Of a stretch of 64,000 nucleotides of DNA, positions 25,789 through 35,763 are shown piece by piece. The notes beneath the pieces are model-generated. The model saw only the letters and a program-made list of their open reading frames with translations, ran no database searches and was not told the DNA's origin. Origin of the DNA: Lachnospiraceae bacterium A4 (lineage in GTDB: Bacteria > Bacillota > Clostridia > Lachnospirales > Lachnospiraceae). Numbering within the stretch: the first letter of the stretch is position 1; each line of letters opens with the position of its first letter. The translations under genes were made by a program, and so were the position numbers. The stretch covers positions 24,513-88,512 of the forward strand of contig KE159537.1 in assembly GCA_000403215.2 (NCBI GenBank), in the 5' to 3' direction.

Positions 25789-28700
25789 CTACCGTGGTAC
25801 CTCTACCATAATATAGGCCTCTACAATGTCCAGCTCCTGCATACTGTCAAAACCTTCGAATACAAGACCGCACTCAAAACCTGCCTTGACTTCTTTGACA
25901 TCGTCCTTAAACCGCTTGAGTGATGCAAGCTCACCTTCGTAGATCTGTTCCCCTTCGCGGGTAATCCGAATCTTGCAGCCTCTCTGGAACATACCGTCGA
26001 GAACATAAGAACCAGCTATATTGCCAACGGCTGACGCCCTGAAAATCTGCCGTACTTCTGCGTGGCCGATCACCTTCTCCTCAAATACAGGGTCCAGCAT
26101 TCCCTTCATCGCTGCCTCGATATCCTCGATCGCCTGATAGATTACCTTATACAATCTCACATCGACACCCTCGCGCTCAGCAGTCGCCTTTGCCTGTGTG
26201 TCAGGGCGCACATTAAATCCGATAATAATCGCCTTTGATGCCGATGCAAGGCTGACATCGGACTCATTGATCGCGCCGACACCGCCGTGGATACACTTCA
26301 CAACAACCTCTTCATTTGACAGTTTCATAAGACTCTGCTTCACGGCCTCCACACTGCCCTGTACATCTGCCTTAATAATCAGATTCAGTTCCTTGAGATT
26401 TCCTGCCTGAATCTGCGAGAACAGATCGTCGAGGGACATCTTAGCCTTAGTATCCTCAAGAAGCTTTTCTTTATTCTGAGCCACAAAAGTCTCCGCATAA
26501 TATTTTGCTTCCTTATCATTCTCATGCGCAATAAAAATCTCTCCGGCATTGGGCACATCGCTCAGACCTAAGATTTCCACAGGTATAGACGGGCCTGCCT
26601 CTTTGACGCGCCGTCCTTTGTCGTCAACCATTGCACGCACTTTGCCGCTCGCGGCACCTGCCGATACAAAATCGCCAACCTTTAAAGTACCCTTCTGCAC
26701 CAGAATCGTAGCAACTGGACCGCGTCCCTTATCCAGCTCTGCCTCGATTACAAGTCCTCTCGCACGTCTGTTTGGATTTGCTTTCAGTTCAAGCACTTCC
26801 GCTGTCAGAAGAATCATCTCAAGCAACTGCTCGATTCCTTCTCCGCTCTTTGCAGACACAGGCACAAATACTGTACTTCCGCCCCAGTCCTCCGCGATCA
26901 GACCGTACTCAGTCAGCTCCTGCTTCACCCGCTCAATATTCGCGCCGGGCTTATCAATCTTGTTGACAGCGACAATAATCTCAATGCCTGCGGCCTTCGC
27001 ATGATTGATCGCCTCCACAGTCTGCGGCATAACACCATCATCTGCTGCCACGACAAGGATTGCGATATCTGTCGAATTTGCGCCACGCATACGCATCGCC
27101 GTGAACGCCTCATGTCCCGGCGTGTCAAGGAACGTGATCTTCTGTCCATTGACATTGACGGTATACGCACCAATATGCTGTGTGATGCCTCCTGCTTCCT
27201 TGTCTGTCACGTTTGTTTTTCTAATGGCATCCAAAAGAGAGGTCTTACCATGATCGACATGGCCCATTACACAGATGACAGGAGATCTTGGCACCATATC
27301 TGCTTGATTTTCGTCATCTTCTTTTAAGAGTTCTTCAATGACATCAACCTTTACTTCCTGCTCGCAGATAATGTCATACTCAATCGCAATATTCTCTGCG
27401 GTCTCATATGGAATTTCCTGATTCACCGTCACAATCTGTCCTTGCAGGAACAGCTTCTTAACAATCGCAGACGGCTGTATCTTCATCTTGTCAGCCAGCT
27501 CTTTGATTGTAAGGCTCTCTGGCAGCGTGATAACCTTAATCTGCTCTTCACTTGCATCTTCCGCCTTTTTCTCAGGCTTGATGAACTTACCGGGCTTATT
27601 CTTGCCCTTGATATTCTTAATATTCTCGCTGTCCTCTTCATAGATCAGATCTTTGCGGTTCCGCTTATCCTTCTCCTGACTGATGCGGCGTTTCTCCTCA
27701 TCTCTATGCTTCTCGGCATCTTTAATCGGGCTTTCCGGCACAAATCCGCCCTTAGCACCCTTGTTGCCAAATCCGCCTTTATTGTCTCGCCCGCCATTAA
27801 ATCCCTGTCCGGGTCTATTGCCCTGACGCTGACCGTCACGGCGCTGGCCGTCATTCCGATTATTATCACGGTTATTGTCGAAATTACGCTGGCCGTCGCG
27901 GCGCTGGCCATCGTTGCGGTTATTGTCTCGGCGCTGACCGTCATTTCGGTTATTGTCATAATTACGCTGTCCATCGCGGCGCTGGCCATCGTTGCGGTTA
28001 TTGTCTCGGCGCTGACCGTCATTTCGGTTATTGTCCCGATTATTATCTCTATTGTTATCCCGGTTATTGTCAAAATTTCGCTGCCCATCGCGGCGCTGGT
28101 TTTCACCCCGGTTATTATCCCGATTATTATCGAAATTCCGCTGTCCATCGCGGCGCTGGTTTTCACCCCGGTTATTATGCTCACGCCCATCATTTCTCTG
28201 TGCTGGTTTTGATTCCTCAGCCTTTACAGCAGGCGCTTCACTCTTTACAGGCGCTTCCGGTGCCTTCACAGGAGCTTCCGCCTTCACAGCAGGCTCCGGT
28301 GCCTTTGCAGGCGCTGCTGTATTCGCGACAGCCGGTGTGTTTGCAGCCGCTTCCTTTTTGGGCTGTTCGGTTTTCACAGCCTCCACTTTGGCAGGCTCTG
28401 CCACTACGGATTTCTGTACTGGCTTCTCCACAACAGCTTCCGCCTTGGGTTCCGCTGCCGGCTTCTTTACCTCAGTGTTTGGCGTCTTGCCCTGCGGTGC
28501 CGCCTTCTTTTCTGAATGCGCAGCTTTTCTAGGAATCTGTGCGCCTCCCGGCATCTTGGAATTGTGAGGATTGCTCACAAATATTATGCTCTTTTTCTTT
28601 TTTACCGGAGTTCCCTCACCAGTCTTGGCAGGCGCCTTCGTAACTCCCGATGCTGCGGTTTTCTCTGTCGTCTTAGGTGCCTCTTCTGACTTAGCAGGTG

Positions 28701-28854
28701 CTTTCAGCGTTTTCCTCACATCTTCTACCTGTCGGTCCTCTAATACACTCATGTGGCTTTTTACCTCTATACCTTTATTTTTTAATAATGCAAGGATTTC
28801 TGCGCTCTTTACGCCGATTTCCTGTGCCAGTTCATACACTTTCATTTTTGCCAT
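25789..28854 (-). CDS. infB: Translation initiation factor IF-2
   Basis: A 1021-residue GTPase that brings initiator tRNA to the 30S subunit. Order: short N-terminal domain ([20 protein letters not shown]), a long unstructured region (60-450), GTPase domain from about 520 (G1 GHVDHGKTS near 529; [15 protein letters not shown]) and C-terminal beta-barrel/IF-2 domains. The linker has Ala/Pro/Lys-rich text and then about 120 residues of Asn/Arg/Asp/Gly repeats. ATG 28854 follows GAGGAGG; an earlier in-frame start at 28875 would overlap ylxQ. It is in the conserved nusA operon. Confidence 0.97.
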   Translation of the reverse strand: MAKMKVYELAQEIGVKSAEILALLKNKGIEVKSHMSVLEDRQVEDVRKTLKAPAKSEEAPKTTEKTAASGVTKAPAKTGEGTPVKKKKSIIFVSNPHNSKMPGGAQIPRKAAHSEKKAAPQGKTPNTEVKKPAAEPKAEAVVEKPVQKSVVAEPAKVEAVKTEQPKKEAAANTPAVANTAAPAKAPEPAVKAEAPVKAPEAPVKSEAPAVKAEESKPAQRNDGREHNNRGENQRRDGQRNFDNNRDNNRGENQRRDGQRNFDNNRDNNRDNNRDNNRNDGQRRDNNRNDGQRRDGQRNYDNNRNDGQRRDNNRNDGQRRDGQRNFDNNRDNNRNDGQRRDGQRQGNRPGQGFNGGRDNKGGFGNKGAKGGFVPESPIKDAEKHRDEEKRRISQEKDKRNRKDLIYEEDSENIKNIKGKNKPGKFIKPEKKAEDASEEQIKVITLPESLTIKELADKMKIQPSAIVKKLFLQGQIVTVNQEIPYETAENIAIEYDIICEQEVKVDVIEELLKEDDENQADMVPRSPVICVMGHVDHGKTSLLDAIRKTNVTDKEAGGITQHIGAYTVNVNGQKITFLDTPGHEAFTAMRMRGANSTDIAILVVAADDGVMPQTVEAINHAKAAGIEIIVAVNKIDKPGANIERVKQELTEYGLIAEDWGGSTVFVPVSAKSGEGIEQLLEMILLTAEVLELKANPNRRARGLVIEAELDKGRGPVATILVQKGTLKVGDFVSAGAASGKVRAMVDDKGRRVKEAGPSIPVEILGLSDVPNAGEIFIAHENDKEAKYYAETFVAQNKEKLLEDTKAKMSLDDLFSQIQAGNLKELNLIIKADVQGSVEAVKQSLMKLSNEEVVVKCIHGGVGAINESDVSLASASKAIIIGFNVRPDTQAKATAEREGVDVRLYKVIYQAIEDIEAAMKGMLDPVFEEKVIGHAEVRQIFRASAVGNIAGSYVLDGMFQRGCKIRITREGEQIYEGELASLKRFKDDVKEVKAGFECGLVFEGFDSMQELDIVEAYIMVEVPR
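27830..28190. repeat. Tandem repeats inside infB
   Basis: A degenerate DNA repeat codes for alternating units such as [20 protein letters not shown] and [10 protein letters not shown] in the IF-2 linker (residues about 221-341). Unit size varies between about 12 and 45 bases. The repeats also keep a long frame open on the plus strand, which is a by-product, not a gene. Confidence 0.85.
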
Positions 28855-28871
28855 ATTACTCCTCCTCACCC

Positions 28872-29204
28872 TCACGATTCACAGATTGATGACTGTTCCA
28901 AATGCTTCATTATAGATTTTGCGAAGTTCTCATCTGTAATTGCAAGAGATGATCGCATAGCCTTACCGATTGAACGCCCAAGCTCCTCTTTTGTGCCAAA
29001 AAAATATCTTGGTACTTCGTAAAACTCACACATATTGGAAAACATCTTTTTAGTATTATCCGATGCATCTTCCGACACAATAACGAGCCATGCCTTATTG
29101 CTCTTAACACTCTTGTCAGTTGCAAATTCTCCACTCACTACCTTGCCTGCCTTCATTGCAAGCCCCAGCATGGAATATACCTTCTTTGAGTACTGCTCAT
29201 TCAA
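28872..29204 (-). CDS. ylxQ: L7Ae-family RNA-binding protein YlxQ
   Basis: A 110-residue protein of the L7Ae/L30e kink-turn-binding family. Visible text [24 protein letters not shown], then [17 protein letters not shown], is typical of YlxQ. Its exact role is unsettled; it is thought to bind structured RNA during ribosome function. It overlaps the end of ylxR by eight bases and precedes infB by 17 bases, the standard arrangement in the Firmicutes nusA operon. Confidence 0.92.
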   Translation of the reverse strand: MNEQYSKKVYSMLGLAMKAGKVVSGEFATDKSVKSNKAWLVIVSEDASDNTKKMFSNMCEFYEVPRYFFGTKEELGRSIGKAMRSSLAITDENFAKSIMKHLEQSSICES

Positions 29205-29463
29205 ATACTTCTATCTCCTTTGTCAGACTGTCATATATTTCATCAGGTACCGGCATCTTGAAGGCCCTGTCAAGTCCTCTTGACTTTCTCGCCTTCCTCA
29301 TACATTCCGGGTCAGGGCATATGTATGCACCTCTGCCATTCTTTCTGCCTGTCGCATCCAGAATGATGCCCTGCTCGTCTGTGCGAAGCACCCGTATCAT
29401 TTCCTTCTTGCTCTTCATCTCGCCGCAGCCGATACACTGTCTCATCGGAATTTTTTTTGCCAT
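29197..29463 (-). CDS. ylxR: YlxR (DUF448) family protein
   Basis: An 88-residue protein with the family features PMRQCIGCGEMKSKKEMIRV, then GRGAYICPD and a final DRAFKMPVP segment. YlxR is a small basic RNA-binding protein; in other bacteria it affects RNase P RNA processing or rRNA transcription. It starts at the base next to the nusA stop and overlaps ylxQ, so the three genes are tightly coupled. Confidence 0.93.
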   Translation of the reverse strand: MAKKIPMRQCIGCGEMKSKKEMIRVLRTDEQGIILDATGRKNGRGAYICPDPECMRKARKSRGLDRAFKMPVPDEIYDSLTKEIEVFE

Positions 29464-30774
29464 TTATGCCTCCGTCTCCTCCTCTATGCCGTCTGGATCT
29501 GCCTCAGCATCATCGCTGTATTCTCCCGCGGCTTCAGTGTCATACTCAGATTCACCAGACGCGTATTCTTCGGATACAGCGTCGTCGTAACCGCCCTCTT
29601 CCGCGCCGGCTTCGTCATATGCAGCGTCGTCGTAGTCCTCCTCTGCATACTCGCCCTCTTCGTACTCCTCCTCATAATAGACATCGCCATCCTCATCAAA
29701 CATGTAATCCTCATAGCGGAAGCCCTCTGCATCTTTTGCCTGCGTCTCGGATTTAATGTCAATCTTGTATCCTGTAAGCCTTGCCGCAAGTCTTGCGTTC
29801 TGCCCCTCCTTACCAATGGCAAGAGAGAGCTGGTAATCCGGCACCACTACCTTTGCTGTCTTTTCATCCGGGTCTGCAAATACCGCTACGATCTTGGCCG
29901 GCGAAAGTGCATTTTGTATAAAGTTTCCGGGGTTTTCGTCCCAGTTGACAATGTCAATCTTCTCCCCGCGAAGCTCCTCAACAATCGCATTGACCCGGGC
30001 TCCGTTCATACCGACACACGCACCCACCGCATCGACATTGGGATTATTCGTCCTGACTGCAAGTTTGGTACGGCTTCCTGCCTCTCTGGCAATGCTCATA
30101 ATCTCTACTGTGCCGTCCTTAATCTCTGTCACTTCTGCCTCGAAAAGCCGTTTTACAAGCTCGGGATGTGTTCTGCTGACTAAGATTCTAGGTCCCTTTG
30201 GCGTATTCTTGACCTCCAGAATATACACTTTGATGCGCTCTGTCGGCTTGAACTCCTCCCCCTTTACCTGCTCTGCCTCGTTGAGCACCGCATCTGCTTT
30301 TCCGAGGTTAATACTGATATTTCTGCCGATATAGCGCTGCACGATGCCTGTGACAACATCCTTTTCTTTCTCAAAAAACTGATTGTATACGACACTCCGC
30401 TCCTCCTCGCGTATTTTTTGTAAGATGACATTCTTTGCGTTCTGTGTGGCGATGCGCCCGAACTCTTTTGATTTGATTTCTATATTAATCGTATCCCCGA
30501 TCACGGCATTTTTTGAAAGCTGAATTGCATCATCAATACAGATCTGTGTGACATCGTCCTCTACTTCATCATAGGTTGCTACGATATCCTTTGTGGCATA
30601 TACCATAAAATCACAGGTCTCCCTGTCTATCTGGACAGTGATATTGTCTGCCTTTCCAAAATGATTCTTGCAGGCTGTCAGGAGGGAATTTTCAATTGCC
30701 TCGAACAACGTCTCTTTGCTAATCTCCTTCTCCTTCTCAAGAATATTCAGCGCTTCCATTAATTCCTTATTCAT
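29464..30774 (-). CDS. nusA: Transcription termination/antitermination factor NusA
   Basis: A 436-residue protein that binds RNA polymerase and modulates pausing, termination and rRNA antitermination. Order: N-terminal polymerase-binding domain (1-125), S1 domain (about 135-200, [19 protein letters not shown]), two KH domains (to about 345, [37 protein letters not shown]). The last 80 residues are a highly acidic, Tyr/Glu/Asp-rich repetitive tail, longer than usual. AGGAGGG lies before the ATG. It follows rimP by 20 bases. Confidence 0.97.
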   Translation of the reverse strand: MNKELMEALNILEKEKEISKETLFEAIENSLLTACKNHFGKADNITVQIDRETCDFMVYATKDIVATYDEVEDDVTQICIDDAIQLSKNAVIGDTINIEIKSKEFGRIATQNAKNVILQKIREEERSVVYNQFFEKEKDVVTGIVQRYIGRNISINLGKADAVLNEAEQVKGEEFKPTERIKVYILEVKNTPKGPRILVSRTHPELVKRLFEAEVTEIKDGTVEIMSIAREAGSRTKLAVRTNNPNVDAVGACVGMNGARVNAIVEELRGEKIDIVNWDENPGNFIQNALSPAKIVAVFADPDEKTAKVVVPDYQLSLAIGKEGQNARLAARLTGYKIDIKSETQAKDAEGFRYEDYMFDEDGDVYYEEEYEEGEYAEEDYDDAAYDEAGAEEGGYDDAVSEEYASGESEYDTEAAGEYSDDAEADPDGIEEETEA

Positions 30775-30794
30775 TTTTCCTTTACCCTCCTAAA

Positions 30795-31271
30795 CTAAAA
30801 ATCCAGTGTTAATCTGATAATCGCGATATCAGATTTGGCAAAGACCATATCCTTTGTCTCTGAGCCACTCTCCACTTCTATCGTAACGGTTTCCTTGTCA
30901 AATGCTTTGAGGATACCAACAAATTCTTTATGCTGCTCAACCGGCTTGTAGGTCTTTACTTCTACCTCCTCGCCAAGACTCTTTTCAAGGTGTCTGTCCT
31001 TTCTCAATGCCCTGCCTAGTCCCGGGCTGGACACTTCAAGAATATACGCGTCCGGTATAAAATCCTCCTGATCCAACTGGTCAGAAAAGGCACGGCTGAC
31101 AGTCTCACAGTCAACAATACTGACGCCCTCCGGCTTATCAATGTATGCCCTCAGATACCAGTCGCTTCCTTCTTTCACATATTCCACATCATAAATCTCG
31201 CAGCCGTTTGCCGCCACTATAGGTGCAAGCAACGCCTCTGCCCGTTCTTCATAGATATCTTTTTTCGCCAT
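30795..31271 (-). CDS. rimP: Ribosome maturation factor RimP
   Basis: A 158-residue protein for 30S subunit assembly. Motifs: NGCEIYDVEYVKEGSDWYLR, IDKPEGVSIVDCETVSRA and EVSSPGLGRALRK. The C-terminal SH3-like domain is present (GILKAFDKETVTIEVESG). It is the first gene of the rimP-nusA-ylxR-ylxQ-infB-rbfA operon, so the promoter should lie between 31272 and 31335. Confidence 0.96.
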   Translation of the reverse strand: MAKKDIYEERAEALLAPIVAANGCEIYDVEYVKEGSDWYLRAYIDKPEGVSIVDCETVSRAFSDQLDQEDFIPDAYILEVSSPGLGRALRKDRHLEKSLGEEVEVKTYKPVEQHKEFVGILKAFDKETVTIEVESGSETKDMVFAKSDIAIIRLTLDF

Positions 31272-31338
31272 TCACTCACCTCTTATATGACTTCCCATGA
31301 AACCTGAAAATGCGCCATATTTCTTGTTATCATGAACA

Positions 31339-31366
31339 AAAGAGTGGACTCACAAGTCCACTCTTT
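31339..31366. terminator. Terminator hairpin after citrate synthase
   Basis: AAAGAGTGGAC (31339-31349) pairs perfectly with GTCCACTCTTT (31356-31366), loop TCACAA. It lies between the citrate synthase stop and the rimP start on the minus strand. Confidence 0.7.
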
Positions 31367-31448
31367 ATCATCTAGCATTCATTTAACTTATTACCATTCT
31401 AACACCGTACTCTGTAAAATGCAATAACTTTTTAGAACTTTTTTCCTC

Positions 31449-32867
31449 TTAATTCATAGGAAGTTTATAGACCTTCTGCTCCTGACCATCTAATTTCGGT
31501 GTTGACCTGTCCTTGAGTGTCTGGTAAGGTCTCAGCTCAGCGATACTCTTGTACGCGGGTCTGATAATCTTATCCACATTAATCAACTCCTCCATGCGGT
31601 GTGCACTCCAGCCGACAATACGCGCTATCGCAAAGATTGGCGTAAATAATTCCATCGGAATATCCAGCATACTGTACACAAATCCGCTGTAAAAGTCCAC
31701 GTTCGCACTGACACCCTTATAGATTCTGCACTTCTCTGCGATTACCTCCGGCGCTAACCGCTCGATCATCGAATACAATTCAAAATCCTTGTGGTGCTTC
31801 TTCTCATCGGCAAGACGTTCCACAAAGGATTTAAACACCAAGGCTCTCGGGTCAGAAATCGAGTAAACAGCATGTCCCATACCATAGATCAAACCGCTTC
31901 TGTCAAATGCCTCTTTGTTCAGCAGCCGGTATAAATATTTCCGCACCTGCTCCTCATCGGTCGTATCATCCACATTTCTGCGGAGATCCTCCATCATCTG
32001 TACCACCTTGATATTCGCCCCGCCGTGCTTTGGTCCCTTGAGGGAGGAAAGCGCCGCCGCGATTACTGAATATGTGTCAGACCCTGCACTGGTGACAACT
32101 CTTGTCGTAAAAGTAGAATTATTGCCGCCGCCATGTTCCATGTGAAGTACAAGCGCCGCATCGAGCACCTTCGCCTCTGTCGGTGTGTAGGACATATCCG
32201 GACGCAGCATTCTGAGCAGATTCTCCGCAGTAGAAAGCCTTGGGTCGGGTCTATGTATATACAAGCTCTCGTCGCATTCATAGTGGTTGTAGGCATGATA
32301 ACCATACACAGAAAGCATCGGGAACACACTGATGAGCATAAGACTCTGCCGAAGCACGTTATCCAGTGACATATCAGCCACACTCTCATCATAGGACGCC
32401 AGCGTCAGCACGCTCTTTGTCAAGGAATTCATAATATCATGGCTTGGCGCTTTCATAATGACATCCCGCACAAAATTCGTAGGCAGTGTCATACTGTACC
32501 CCAGTGTCTTTTTGAACTCCATCAATTCATTCGCAGTTGGAAGATTGCCGAATAATAACAGATACGCACACTCGTCAAAACCGAACCGGTTCTCTTTCTG
32601 AAAACCTCTTACCAGATCAAAGATATTATAACCTCTGTAATAAAGCTGCCCATCACACGGAACGCTCTTCCCGTCAATCTCCTCCGATGACTTGATCAGC
32701 GAAATATTTGTAAGCCCTGATAGCACTCCTTTTCCGTTTTTGTCACGCAGCCCTCTTTTTACACCATACTCATCAAACAAATCTGGCTCAATGGCGTTGT
32801 TGTCCACACATACCTTTGAATACTTATGCGTAAACTCCTTAATACTCTCGTCACTCTTTAATCCCAT
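31449..32867 (-). CDS. gltA: Citrate/2-methylcitrate synthase
   Basis: A 472-residue enzyme that joins acetyl-CoA and oxaloacetate. Active-site text is seen in HMEHGGGNNSTFTTR (first His), LIYGMGHAVYSISDPR (second His) and NVDFYSGFVY (Asp). The N-terminal 70 residues are an extension typical of clostridial forms. It may feed 2-oxoglutarate/glutamate synthesis, since Clostridia often run a partial TCA cycle; the neighbouring dehydratases could in principle include an aconitase-like step but are not in the same operon. It is a single-gene transcript. Confidence 0.93.
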   Translation of the reverse strand: MGLKSDESIKEFTHKYSKVCVDNNAIEPDLFDEYGVKRGLRDKNGKGVLSGLTNISLIKSSEEIDGKSVPCDGQLYYRGYNIFDLVRGFQKENRFGFDECAYLLLFGNLPTANELMEFKKTLGYSMTLPTNFVRDVIMKAPSHDIMNSLTKSVLTLASYDESVADMSLDNVLRQSLMLISVFPMLSVYGYHAYNHYECDESLYIHRPDPRLSTAENLLRMLRPDMSYTPTEAKVLDAALVLHMEHGGGNNSTFTTRVVTSAGSDTYSVIAAALSSLKGPKHGGANIKVVQMMEDLRRNVDDTTDEEQVRKYLYRLLNKEAFDRSGLIYGMGHAVYSISDPRALVFKSFVERLADEKKHHKDFELYSMIERLAPEVIAEKCRIYKGVSANVDFYSGFVYSMLDIPMELFTPIFAIARIVGWSAHRMEELINVDKIIRPAYKSIAELRPYQTLKDRSTPKLDGQEQKVYKLPMN

Positions 32868-33065
32868 TCACAACACCCTTTCTTATTATATTTCTCAATT
32901 ATAGTATGTCTCATTAAATATTATACTTTAAATTAAGGAACATCACAAGCGCATAATCGTGAAAAATTGATGAATTTTTATAATTCGATGAATGGGCTGC
33001 ATATACAAATAAACTTGCAATCACAATAGACACTCTATAAAATATAGAAAAAGGAAGGTGATCAA

Positions 33066-33566
33066 ATGAATGTAATGCCGATAGAAGATATGAGCAAGAC
33101 CTATTTAGAACATTCGATGGTTATTCATAACTTTGTTATCAAAGTTGGAAATCAAATAAAAGATCGTCTTTGTCGTGTATTCGGGCATAGCGTTCAATAT
33201 CAGTGGCGTGAAAATGATGATAAGGTAGTTATTCCAGATGTATCAATTATTTGTAATATGAGAGACAGAAAGAATGTTTCTTTTACTGGCATACCACGTT
33301 TTGTAATGGAAGTATTGTCAGATGCAACCGAAAACTATGACCGAAACGAGAAAATGGATATATATAGAAAAGTCGGTGTTTCTGAATATTGGATTGTGGA
33401 CTGGAGAAAGAAACAAGTTGAAATCTATATGTTTGATTGGAAAGATGATAATACAAGTTATTCATATCTTTACAAAACAGTTACGATAGAGAATAAGGAC
33501 AATTTACAAATTGTGATGTTTCCTAATTTGCATATATCGTTTGATGAACTATTTGATCTTGAATAG
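33066..33566 (+). CDS. Uma2-family (DUF820) PD-(D/E)XK nuclease-like protein
   Basis: A 166-residue protein of the Uma2/DUF820 family, which has a PD-(D/E)XK restriction-nuclease fold. The pattern is visible: VIPDVSIICN (Asp), then FVMEVLSDATENYDRNEK (Glu...) and MDIYRKVGVSEYWIVD. The cellular role of these proteins is not established; they are often present in several copies or near mobile DNA. AAGGAAGG precedes the ATG. The DNA is more AT-rich than the neighbouring citrate synthase gene, and the gene lies close to tRNA-Glu genes, a common insertion site. Confidence 0.82.
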   Translation: MNVMPIEDMSKTYLEHSMVIHNFVIKVGNQIKDRLCRVFGHSVQYQWRENDDKVVIPDVSIICNMRDRKNVSFTGIPRFVMEVLSDATENYDRNEKMDIYRKVGVSEYWIVDWRKKQVEIYMFDWKDDNTSYSYLYKTVTIENKDNLQIVMFPNLHISFDELFDLE

Positions 33567-33595
33567 GGTTAATTTATAATTTTCCCCTATATCAT

Positions 33596-33636
33596 AAAAG
33601 GGTGCCAAACCGATAGACTTTGCACCCTTTTTATTT
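33596..33636. terminator. Bidirectional terminator between Uma2-like gene and a small ORF
   Basis: AAAAGGGTGC (33596-33605) pairs with GCACCCTTTT (33622-33631), with T/A tracts on both sides. Confidence 0.85.
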
Positions 33637-33650
33637 GCTACTATTTAATT

Positions 33651-33842
33651 CTACTCTTTGATCTTGTCTAGTTCCGTAAGATTAACACCCGCCGTTGTTA
33701 ATATCACTTTTAATTCAATGTAGCGTTTATGCATTAATTCATATGTTTCAAGATCGTTATTCTTTTTTGCTGATAACATCCAGTCTTGTAGCCTTGAAAA
33801 ATCAACTACAGAATCTCTAATAATATCCGACATACTAGGCAT
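33651..33842 (-). CDS. 63-aa hypothetical protein
   Basis: A small helical protein beginning MPSMSDIIRDSVVDFSRLQD with a HKRYIELKVILTTAGVNLTE C-terminal part, rich in charged residues, no membrane segment. GGGAGGTG lies seven bases before the ATG, so it is probably translated. It converges on the Uma2-like gene and shares its terminator. Short proteins of this kind occur in phage- and transposon-derived islands. I cannot name the family. Confidence 0.55.
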   Translation of the reverse strand: MPSMSDIIRDSVVDFSRLQDWMLSAKKNNDLETYELMHKRYIELKVILTTAGVNLTELDKIKE

Positions 33843-33935
33843 ATATATTCACCTCCCAATTATGAAACACATTATTATATCATCTCTAGTATAGCATAAC
33901 CGGACAGCAAAGTCTATCAATTTTCTAACACTTCA

Positions 33936-34175
33936 CTATTCTTCAGATGGTATACCTAAAGAATCAAACTTGTTATTGTATACCTTTCACTGGTATTCTA
34001 ATTCTGGGTAATTACTTGTATCAGCTTTTTTGATACGTTGTAAACTTACATAATAATTAATTATGACTTGCTGTACCATCTTTTCACCGACTTTTAATTG
34101 CCTATTTGGGACAATAAAAAACACCGCAATACCATTTACTTTGTATTTGCAGCGTTTTATCGGGTTGGGCTGTCT
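33936..34175 (-). pseudogene. Decayed small ORF next to tRNA-Glu
   Basis: On the minus strand one frame carries coding-like text from about 34175 (CLRQPNPIKRCKYKVNGIAV, then PNRQLKVGEKMVQQ) through LQRIKKADTSNYPELEYQ, a TGA, and on in the same frame to a TAG at 33936 (KVYNNKFDSLGIPSEE). It has no start codon with a ribosome-binding site. It looks like a mobile-element small protein that has acquired a stop. Apart from this, 33843-34186 holds nothing else I can support. Confidence 0.4.
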
Positions 34176-34186
34176 TAAACAGTCAA

Positions 34187-34258
34187 CAGCTCGTAGGGGA
34201 ATCGAACCCCTGTTTTCGCCGTGAGAGGGCGACGTCTTAACCGCTTGACCAACGAGCC
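34187..34258 (-). tRNA. tRNA-Glu (CTC)
   Basis: A 72-nt cloverleaf on the minus strand: acceptor GGCTCGT/ACGAGCT, anticodon loop CTCTCAC (anticodon CTC), T-arm GGGGTTCGATTCCCC. The CCA end is not encoded. Confidence 0.96.
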
Positions 34259-34290
34259 ATAATTTATATTTCCAATTTGAAGTTGTAAAA

Positions 34291-34362
34291 CAGCTCGTAG
34301 GGGAATCGAACCCCTGTTTTCGCCGTGAGAGGGCGACGTCTTAACCGCTTGACCAACGAGCC
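34291..34362 (-). tRNA. tRNA-Glu (CTC), identical second copy
   Basis: The same 72-nt sequence as 34187-34258, 32 bases away, including a few identical flanking bases. A recent tandem duplication or a conserved pair; the two are probably co-transcribed on the minus strand. Confidence 0.96.
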
Positions 34363-34550
34363 ATAACTGTTATATTCTGCTGTCTGTTTATCTGTATCGC
34401 CGACAGCTATTAAATCATACAACAGTTTTTTATAAAAAGCAAGTACTTTTTTATAATTATTTCAAGAAACAGGTATATTTGTCATTTTTATGCATATTTC
34501 TGCTTTTTTAAAGCCATTAATTGTATAATATGCCAATAAATCTTGTCACC

Positions 34551-34853
34551 TTAGATCTCAAAATCCATACAAACCCTTGACTTTGTATACGGGCGCACCT
34601 TTCCATCTGCCACTGCGACATGTTCTGGATGGACTGCATAATTTTTTAGTGCCTCCTCATTCTCAAATGTAGAATCAAGCATTACATCTGCATTGGAGGA
34701 CGCCAGCGGCGCCGCTTCTACTTTGATGTCGGTCAAGCCGGGAATCTTCCCCTTGAGCGACTCAAGCCCCGTCTTGATGCCTGCCTTTACCTCGTTTTTT
34801 TCCTCATTCGATAATTCGTCGTTTAACTGCCATAAAATCACATGCTTTACCAT
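34551..34853 (-). CDS. Dabb-family stress-responsive A/B barrel protein
   Basis: A 100-residue protein of the Dabb family: it starts MVKHVILWQLNDELSNEEKN, a hallmark of the fold, followed by LKGKIPGLTDIKVEAA and a C-terminal PYTKSRVCMDFEI strand. Dabb proteins form dimeric alpha/beta barrels; most are of unknown function, a few are cyclases. AGGAGG lies before the ATG. It stands alone next to an EAL pseudogene. Confidence 0.88.
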   Translation of the reverse strand: MVKHVILWQLNDELSNEEKNEVKAGIKTGLESLKGKIPGLTDIKVEAAPLASSNADVMLDSTFENEEALKNYAVHPEHVAVADGKVRPYTKSRVCMDFEI

Positions 34854-34865
34854 TACTTTCTCCTC

Positions 34866-35430
34866 CTATATTCCTCTGTCCTTCTTCAACAGTTCAAAAA
34901 ATTCGTCCTGCGGCATGGGTTTTGCAAAATAATATCCCTGAACATGGTCACAGCCAATTTGATCAAGAAGCGCTACCTGTTCTTTGGTCTCCGCTCCCTC
35001 CGCCAAAAGCCCAAGCCCTAACTCCTGTGACATAGAAACTGTATGCTCTAAAATCAGTTTTTCCAACAGCACATTTAAGGAAGAATAGCCGCTGCCGAAA
35101 TCATCCATCAGCAGTGTGAAGCCATTCATTTTTAGCCGCATTGCCATCTGGCCATCTTGATAAATCCATTTTCCTCAATCTGTTTTGTCTGCCCACACTT
35201 CGAAGCACGGTCTGTATTTTCTCTGTCTCCGCAAGCGCCGCAGCGTCAAGGCGGACATATCCGCCCTCTTCCTCGCACTGCCTCAGCATATCTTCTATAA
35301 TCTCTATGCTGACTTGCAGGACATGCGGGCACAATTTTTTAACCAGCCCCTCCCTGCGAATCGAAGCAAGATCGTCCGGCTTGGAGAAATCTTTTCCCAG
35401 AATCTCCTTACAGCGTGTCTTTCCACCCAT
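34866..35430 (-). pseudogene. Degenerate EAL-domain (c-di-GMP phosphodiesterase) remnant
   Basis: The 3' frame (35147-34866) codes for the end of an EAL domain: FTLLMDDFGSGYSSLN, LLAEGAETKEQ, then GCDHVQGYYFAKPMP. The span between GYSSLN and the LAEG motif is about 25 residues too short, losing the KxD segment needed for catalysis. Upstream, three frames hold fragments around 35150-35200 (KMDLSRW in one, EENGFIKMA in another), so several small indels have hit the gene. The 5' frame (35430-35101) is an unrecognised, probably related piece. No function is expected. Confidence 0.7.
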
Positions 35431-35466
35431 ACGCTTTCAATACGATAACTCCTTTCCAAAAGAAAA

Positions 35467-35736
35467 CTATATGACATAAAAAGAACGCTCGCCCTCCTTA
35501 ATGGGAAGCTCACAGGAATCGATGGAATCAATCACGATATAATCACTCTTGTTGATCATCACCAGCATTCTGTTGATGGCTTCCTCTGGCCCCTGTGCCT
35601 CCATCTCCACCGAACCATCAGTCTGATTTTTAGCCCAGCCAGTGATTCCCATGCCGTTTGCAGCGTATTTTGCCCGATAGCGGAATCCGACGCCCTGCAC
35701 TCTGCCTGTGAAACGAAAATGTTTTCTAACGATCAT
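35467..35736 (-). CDS. acyP: Acylphosphatase
   Basis: An 89-residue enzyme that hydrolyses acyl phosphates. The motif GRVQGVGFRYR provides the catalytic Arg and GWAKNQTDGSVEMEAQG the catalytic Asn. The ATG at 35736 starts MIVRKHFRF, the normal beginning of the family; an in-frame TTG at 35760 is less likely. It lies 27 bases downstream of the NifX-PAS gene on the same strand. Confidence 0.93.
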   Translation of the reverse strand: MIVRKHFRFTGRVQGVGFRYRAKYAANGMGITGWAKNQTDGSVEMEAQGPEEAINRMLVMINKSDYIVIDSIDSCELPIKEGERSFYVI

Positions 35737-35763
35737 CTTTGCCGTCCTCACTCTGCCCAAAAA

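Noticed and set aside
27442-28212. Long plus-strand frame rich in Val/Ile, looking like a membrane protein
   Set aside because: It is the exact antisense of the repetitive infB linker and has no ribosome-binding site; the open frame follows from the repeat composition.
31449-32867. Citrate synthase acting with the dehydratase pairs as an aconitase route
   Set aside because: They are about 15 kb apart and the dehydratase sequences match the isopropylmalate type, not aconitase, so the link is not supported.
34187-34362. Two 72-base identical units 32 bases apart, at first glance like CRISPR repeats
   Set aside because: They fold as complete tRNA-Glu(CTC) cloverleaves; there are only two units and no cas genes.
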